Shown here in pieces: positions 59,649 through 64,000 of a stretch of 64,000 nucleotides of DNA. A model generated the notes under the pieces. It was not told the DNA's origin and ran no database searches. It saw nothing but the letters and a program-made list of their open reading frames with translations. The translations under genes and the position numbers were made by a program. The stretch is from Pomphorhynchus laevis. Lineage: Eukaryota > Acanthocephala > Palaeacanthocephala > Echinorhynchida > Pomphorhynchidae. The DNA is taken from assembly GCA_012934845.2 (NCBI GenBank), contig WNNJ02003609.1, positions 124,001 through 188,000 of the forward strand, given 5' to 3'. Each line of letters starts with the position of its first letter. Position 1 is the first letter of the stretch.

Positions 59649-60707
59649 ATGGTACCAAATACTTACCACAATAGTAGATGGAACATTGGCTACTTTGGCA
59701 GGCGACGTAGAAGGAGACGTGAACATTTCTATGGACACAGTGCTTGGAATTTGCTTAGACGCTTTGATATCTGCCAAGCGAGGACAACCAATAATCTCAG
59801 TGAATGTCTTCAAGATTATAATAAGCGAAAATATAATATGGATTTGTATTCACCGCTAGGGTTTGAAGTGGTAAGAATTAGCCAGGTAGCGATAAGTGAC
59901 TCAACTTCTTTAGCACAACCTATTGAAAACCTAATGTCAGTTGAAATGTGCTCATTCTGTGGATATCTCTTGCTCAGTTGCGGCGATGCTAATCTGCACC
60001 GAACAAAATGTTCCCTTAATATATACATGGTTCAACTTGTCGAAAAGGTGGTCACAATTATCGATAAAAGCAAAGACGTATCTCTGATAGACACTATAAT
60101 AGCCCCTACACTGCTTGAAGGCGTTAATTTACGAGTTGCTGTCAAAACTGAATCGTCATCGCCAAGTCAGATGGACTGTAAATGTAACCACTCAATTGAC
60201 TCCTGCAATTATTCTAACTTGGGAAATCACTGTTTATCAGCAATAAGTAGAAAACCGAACAATATGGCAATTTTATTATCACAATCTGACCATATAAACC
60301 GAAATGGACATTTTAATTATAGAAAAAAGAAACAGAATTTAGTAGATGTTGCTAACAGTGAAGAATATTCTCATCACGATGTTGTAAAGTCGATCGCTCG
60401 ACATCTGCAAAATGTGGCGGTGAATCCGTCTTTGCGATTAAAAAACAATACTGGCATTGACAAGCATCTTTATAATTCAATGGTATCGGCTTGTAGCGTA
60501 TTTAAAGGACATGGGCCAACAACTCGCAATCGTTCGGAAGAGACAATTAACTCCTGTAATGGCGGTAGACCGAGTGCCTGCTTGCAAGTAGTAGAGCAAA
60601 AACCTGCCTGTAGCAAATCAAATCCTAAAAGACGGAGACTTACACGTAAAATACCGACGACGTCGAACATTAAAAGAACCACGATTTACTCATCAAGATG
60701 CAAATAG
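59649..60707 (+). CDS. Host-like gene exon, C2HC zinc-finger protein, unrecognised
   Basis: This is the longest open frame outside repeats: 352 codons ending in TAG. It may begin at a splice acceptor (GATTATAG just before 59649) rather than at the ATG. Residues 101-121 form CxxC-x12-HxxxC (C101, C104, H117, C121), a zinc finger with classical spacing but Cys in last place. After it comes a stretch rich in Ser, Asn and Cys (DCKCNHS, SCNYS), and a basic C-terminus NPKRRRLTRK that could be a nuclear localisation signal. Nuclear nucleic-acid or protein binding is inference only. The first 60 residues are Arg-rich and less convincing, and another frame there looks more protein-like. AATAAA at 60793-60798 could end the transcript. 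Confidence 0.6.
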   Translation: MVPNTYHNSRWNIGYFGRRRRRRREHFYGHSAWNLLRRFDICQARTTNNLSECLQDYNKRKYNMDLYSPLGFEVVRISQVAISDSTSLAQPIENLMSVEMCSFCGYLLLSCGDANLHRTKCSLNIYMVQLVEKVVTIIDKSKDVSLIDTIIAPTLLEGVNLRVAVKTESSSPSQMDCKCNHSIDSCNYSNLGNHCLSAISRKPNNMAILLSQSDHINRNGHFNYRKKKQNLVDVANSEEYSHHDVVKSIARHLQNVAVNPSLRLKNNTGIDKHLYNSMVSACSVFKGHGPTTRNRSEETINSCNGGRPSACLQVVEQKPACSKSNPKRRRLTRKIPTTSNIKRTTIYSSRCK

Positions 60708-60792
60708 GAAACATTTTTGACAAATTGTATAGAATATACACTAGTTTTTGTAATTTATTTAACCTTGTAATCTTTAGTAAATCTTTTTTCGA

Positions 60793-60798
60793 AATAAA
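60793..60798 (+). terminator. Possible polyadenylation signal
   Basis: AATAAA lies about 86 bases after the stop of the zinc-finger frame. In DNA this AT-rich the hexamer is common, so position is the only support. Confidence 0.35.
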
Positions 60799-60964
60799 GT
60801 CAAATATTTCAAACCATTTTCATTAAAACATCCGTATTTTTATTACAGGATGGATATTACAATCACGAGTCTTAGAGAGAAGATTAAAAGCTCGAATCGA
60901 CAATTGCTTATCGTACACCTTAAATAGAGGCAGATATTTGCTAAATTTCTTGGGAATATCAGGA

Positions 60965-61390
60965 TCAAATAAAATCAGCTAACTGAGTACACGTATTTTA
61001 TACTATATAATTAAAAATACTGATAAACAAAAATAAATAATTAAATAATTAAAAAATAAATAATTAAATAATAATTATAAGTAAGATTTTAATAAGTAAC
61101 AAAAAATATTATTGTTCACGGGTAAATAATAACTTGTCAGTATAACGAATAAGATCAGATAACTTATTTTTTACGATATAGAAATAAAAATAAAGATAAA
61201 TAATAAATAATTATGTAAGTTTTTAGACGATTTATATTTTTATCAAGTCAAAATTTAAAATTGAAATTTATAATAAAAGTCATTTTTATGAATTGACAAA
61301 TAAATAACAGACGATGTATCATAATAAGGATTAGAGGTCATTTAAATGTCATTCGAGTCGACGTATTTTATACTATATATAATTTAAAAA
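60965..61390 (-). repeat. PLE 3' tail fragments
   Basis: Minus-strand distal tail at 60965-61080 (AGTTAGCTGATTTTATTTG at its end, ACGTGTACTCAG), a further copy at 61190-61340 with AGTCAATT-type hairpin and CCTCTAATCCTTATTATGAT, and a terminal scrap ACGTCGACTCGA at about 61355. Probably several truncated insertions in one direction. Confidence 0.65.
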
Positions 61391-61692
61391 TAATAAACAA
61401 ATAATTTAAAATAACAAACAAAATTTATGATTTAGGACATTAAATTTTAATTCAAAAAATATAATTCGATCAGAAGGATATCTAGCAAATTATTTAGATT
61501 TACAAAGTAAAACTAAGATAATTTGAACCATCTGCTTTACAAATCCTATATAATTCATATTTCGGTGGTTTATGGAAAATAATGAAATCATATATTTACA
61601 CGAGAATATACTATTAAATAATAATATTACACATTTTATACTGTCTTAATACCCCATTAATTACAAATGATTAAATAATTATTATGCTCAGG
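61391..61692. other. AT-rich DNA without recognisable genes
   Basis: Nothing is supported. Confidence 0.5.
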
Positions 61693-61890
61693 CATAATAA
61701 ATTATCCAAATGAGAAAACTTCTTTTATATTAAATTTTACTACGTTTCGGTCATATACATTGACGCTTTTCAAGATAGTACTTGTTTTTTAATAAAACAA
61801 GTACTATCTTAAAAAGAGTCAGTGTATGACCGAAAAGTTGTAAAAATTTATATAAAGGAATTTTTGCGTGTGAATAATTTATTATGTCTA
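61693..61890. repeat. Foldback repeat (family 7)
   Basis: CATAATAAATTATCCAAATG near 61693 mirrors GTGAATAATTTATTATG near 61870, and ACAAGTACTATCTT mirrors the centre. Each arm reads outward to a GTCA...TGAC helix followed by CGAAA; the CTGANGA part is decayed (TTGAAAA). Confidence 0.75.
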
Positions 61891-62389
61891 AGCATAGGAT
61901 TGGATGGTACACTAATGCAATTTTAATAGTATCAATTACAAATGATTACAAAATATTTAAAAATCTAGAATTAAATATAACGTATCATTTACTTAAATAA
62001 ACATAAAAACATTTTGTTCTTTGTTTCCACTAATCCGGAGGTCGGGTTGCAGAGACATTGCACTGACGAAACGTGAACAAGTATCACGGTATAAAGCGGT
62101 CGTGCAGACTTTTCTTTCAGATAGTCCTAAGCTTTACTTGGCAAGATGGAGAGTTTGATCTCTCCTCCTATACTGAGGTATGTCCCGGGGTCTCCGTCCA
62201 GAAAATCAGAAAGTTGGAGTTTCCGCCCAGAAAGTTTTACGTAGACCATAAAGTAGTTGGACTTTCTGGTCTCCGCCTGGAAAGTCCAACACTTCACAAG
62301 GAAAACGCTTACTAGCCATCTCACCTGACTTACTTCAACGTGGAGGAACAGCGACTTTAATTCAAGATTCCAGCGGATGACCGAACTTT

Positions 62390-62590
62390 AAAAAAAGATT
62401 TATTTTTACGTGGCAAATGCGGGCCAGCGCATGCTTACATGACCATGAAAACAACAACAAAAAAATAACTAACTAAAATAAGAATGTGGATACGGAGGCG
62501 ATATTTGAATTGATAAAGGAGGCAGCGCTGCGGACGTGGAGAGAGATCTGATTCAAGAGAAGTGGGGCGGCGACGAAGGAACGGTCACAC
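62390..62590 (-). mobile_element. L2-like LINE 3' tail nested in the RTE fragment
   Basis: Minus strand encodes RSFVAAPLLLNQISLHVRSA, then runs to the tail GTAAGCATGCGCTGGCCCGC followed by ATTTGCCACGTAAAAATAAA. RTE text stops on one side (near 62590) and resumes on the other (below 62395). The tail hairpin has lost some pairs here. Confidence 0.7.
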
Positions 62591-62791
62591 CACAAAGGAA
62601 CCTCATTTCGGTCGCCGGTACTCGAGATATAGTCCTTCCAGTCAAGACCCAAAGTTCATGCCCATAAATGAGGATGGGTAATAAGACTGAACGATACATT
62701 GAAAGTTTCACCTGAAGGCTTAGCTCTCTCTTTACCACAACTGATCTGTGTAAAGATCCCATTACTGCGTTAGCTGAATAAATCCGTATCT

Positions 62792-62793
<2 letters not shown>

Positions 62794-62837
<44 letters not shown>
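62794..62837. repeat. (AT)n microsatellite
   Basis: An uninterrupted AT dinucleotide run of about 44 bases lies inside the RTE fragment. Confidence 0.95.
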
Positions 62838-62839
<2 letters not shown>

Positions 62840-63159
62840 ATTATTCCTACCATCACTCGAGAATAAGACGCTCAAGAAATTTAACTCTTCCAGGTCAGGT
62901 AAGACCTTATCACCAATTCGTATCGACGATGCTACCTTTTTCCGAGCAGAGCACATCTAGACAACAGTTTTGGACTTGCTAATTTCTACACCGGTCACTT
63001 AACATTTCGTTGTAAATTGATACACTAAGCATTGTAGACCATCCGCATTGTATGCCAACAAGATAACATCGTCTGCGAGAGCTGATATTCTGATGAAGCC
63101 AAATTGAAGACTAAACTCCGACAAAGCGCCCCGTCTTGAAATTTTATCTAATTTCTATA

Positions 63160-63240
63160 AAAATTAAATAATTTAATAAAAATAATAAAAATAATAAATA
63201 ATTGTTATAAGATATTATATAATCTATACCAAGTTAAAAA
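63160..63240 (-). repeat. PLE distal tail trace
   Basis: TTTCTATAAAAATTAAATAA and ATCTATACCAAGTTAAAA match the distal tail loosely on the minus strand. Confidence 0.35.
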
Positions 63241-63244
63241 AATA

Positions 63245-64000
63245 TTAATTTTTACGTGACAAATGCGTGCCGGCGTACGCTTACATGACCACGAAAAAAA
63301 ACTTTAAGTCATGTATCGAGAATGTGGGTATGGAGGAGGTATTTGAATGTGATAAAAGAGGGAGCGCAACGGACGTTGAGAAGGAGCTTATCCTTACAAG
63401 GATTGGAGACTGTTGTTGAAGTAATTGGAAACGTGGAGTAAGAGGGAATGACGAGAACGGAGCGATAGAGAGGTGGGGAGAGTGTAATCTAATAAAGGGA
63501 GGTTGATGAACGATAGGAGCAGACAGTGATGAAACGAAAACTTACGAGAAGAAGGCGGAGTTTAATACGATGTGGATGGTGGGCCAGGAAAGTTGGACAA
63601 GATATGTGGATGTGTGGTCGAAGCGACGGAGACGAAATAGCACTCGAACGGCGGAGTTGATTATGCGTTGTAGGAGTAGGATGATGGATTTTGGAGAATT
63701 GGCGAAAAGGCTAAGGCAGTAATTGATTTTAGGGGAAAGAAGCAATGAACGAAGTGACGTATAAGAACGGAAGTAGATGAGATGGCGGATACAGTGCATG
63801 TTACGGTGAATTAAGTTTGATGAGCATACTTTGTCGCGGACGAAGGATTTAAGGGAAATGTGATAATCGAAATGGAATCGTAAGAAAGTGAGATTGTTGA
63901 CTATAGGGATGATTAATGAGGCAAAATATACAAGGGGAGGAGATATGTTAGGTTGACCGTGCAGGATCACATTATTTTGGATTTGTCTGGGTTTAAAACG
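63245..64000 (-). mobile_element. L2-like LINE, 3' part, runs off the window
   Basis: The minus-strand frame at 63970-63542 reads VNNLTFLRFHFDYHISLKSF, CHCIR-type text HCIRHLIYFRS, SLFANSPKSIILLLQRIINS and AVRVLFRLRRFDHTSTYL, the post-palm region. Downstream the frame is broken but LRSFLVA-type text continues to the tail hairpin at 63250-63285 (GCGTAC/GCACGC, one mismatch) and ATTTGTCACGTAAAAATTAA. Palm motifs, if present, lie beyond 64000. It is the same family as 3573-4092 and 16786-17280. Confidence 0.8.

Larger units (their letters stand above)
62030..63125 (-). mobile_element. RTE-like LINE fragment, carrying a nested LINE tail
   Basis: Minus strand from 63125 down: SLQFGFIRISALADDVILLA (ADDV at plus-strand 63065-63076, both Asp kept), CLVYQFTTKC, KVLPDLEELNFLSVLFSSDG, SLHRSVVVKRELSLQ, ILIYGHELWVLTGRTISRVP; then after the nested insert SVIRWNLELKSLFLHVEVSQ and VRWLV. 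The same wording occurs in the LINE at 22640-25720, so they belong to one family. An (AT)n run has expanded inside the coding text. Frames are broken repeatedly. Confidence 0.75.

Overview
The window is strongly AT-rich eukaryotic DNA and reads as intergenic or intronic sequence of an invertebrate animal. It holds many decayed retroelements (Penelope-like, CR1-like, L2-like, I/Jockey-like, RTE-like and one with a restriction-like endonuclease), foldback repeats, and a few short GC-richer stretches that look like host exons or small genes. I cannot name the species. No rRNA, tRNA, CRISPR array or bacterial-type operon is visible.

Layout. 1-2240: Penelope-like element (PLE) with its reverse transcriptase and structured 3' tail, split by an insertion flanked by 91-bp direct repeats. 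2250-17500: a LINE graveyard with at least seven pieces on both strands, one nested in another. 17500-22640: AT-rich DNA with one RTE-like 3' end and one foldback repeat. 22640-25720: a decayed RTE-like LINE. 25720-37100: AT-rich DNA with foldback repeats and three short coding-looking stretches (26952, 28588, 34991). 37105-38385: 3' half of a LINE with a C-terminal restriction-like endonuclease. 38569-41390: a cluster of hammerhead-ribozyme-like sequences (a foldback with one in each arm, a tandem array with three, and one near-canonical copy). 41390-47700: AT-rich DNA. 47719-54762: an inverted repeat with arms of about 1.2 kb around tandem PLE fragments. 54785-59250: more PLE tails and foldbacks. 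59649-60707: the longest host-like reading frame, with a C2HC zinc finger. 60965-64000: PLE tails, a foldback, an RTE fragment carrying a nested L2 tail, and an L2-like LINE running off the end.

The most interesting thread is RNA structure in the repeats. Several unrelated-looking foldback and tandem repeats share one plan: CTGANGA, a short hairpin whose sequence differs by family, then GAAA. In the best cases a third helix closes the core, as in type I hammerhead ribozymes. Separately, the L2-like LINE 3' ends share a short hairpin whose two sides change together, and the PLE tails carry hairpins that also vary in a compensatory way. These are readings by eye; covariance-model searches and cleavage assays would decide them.
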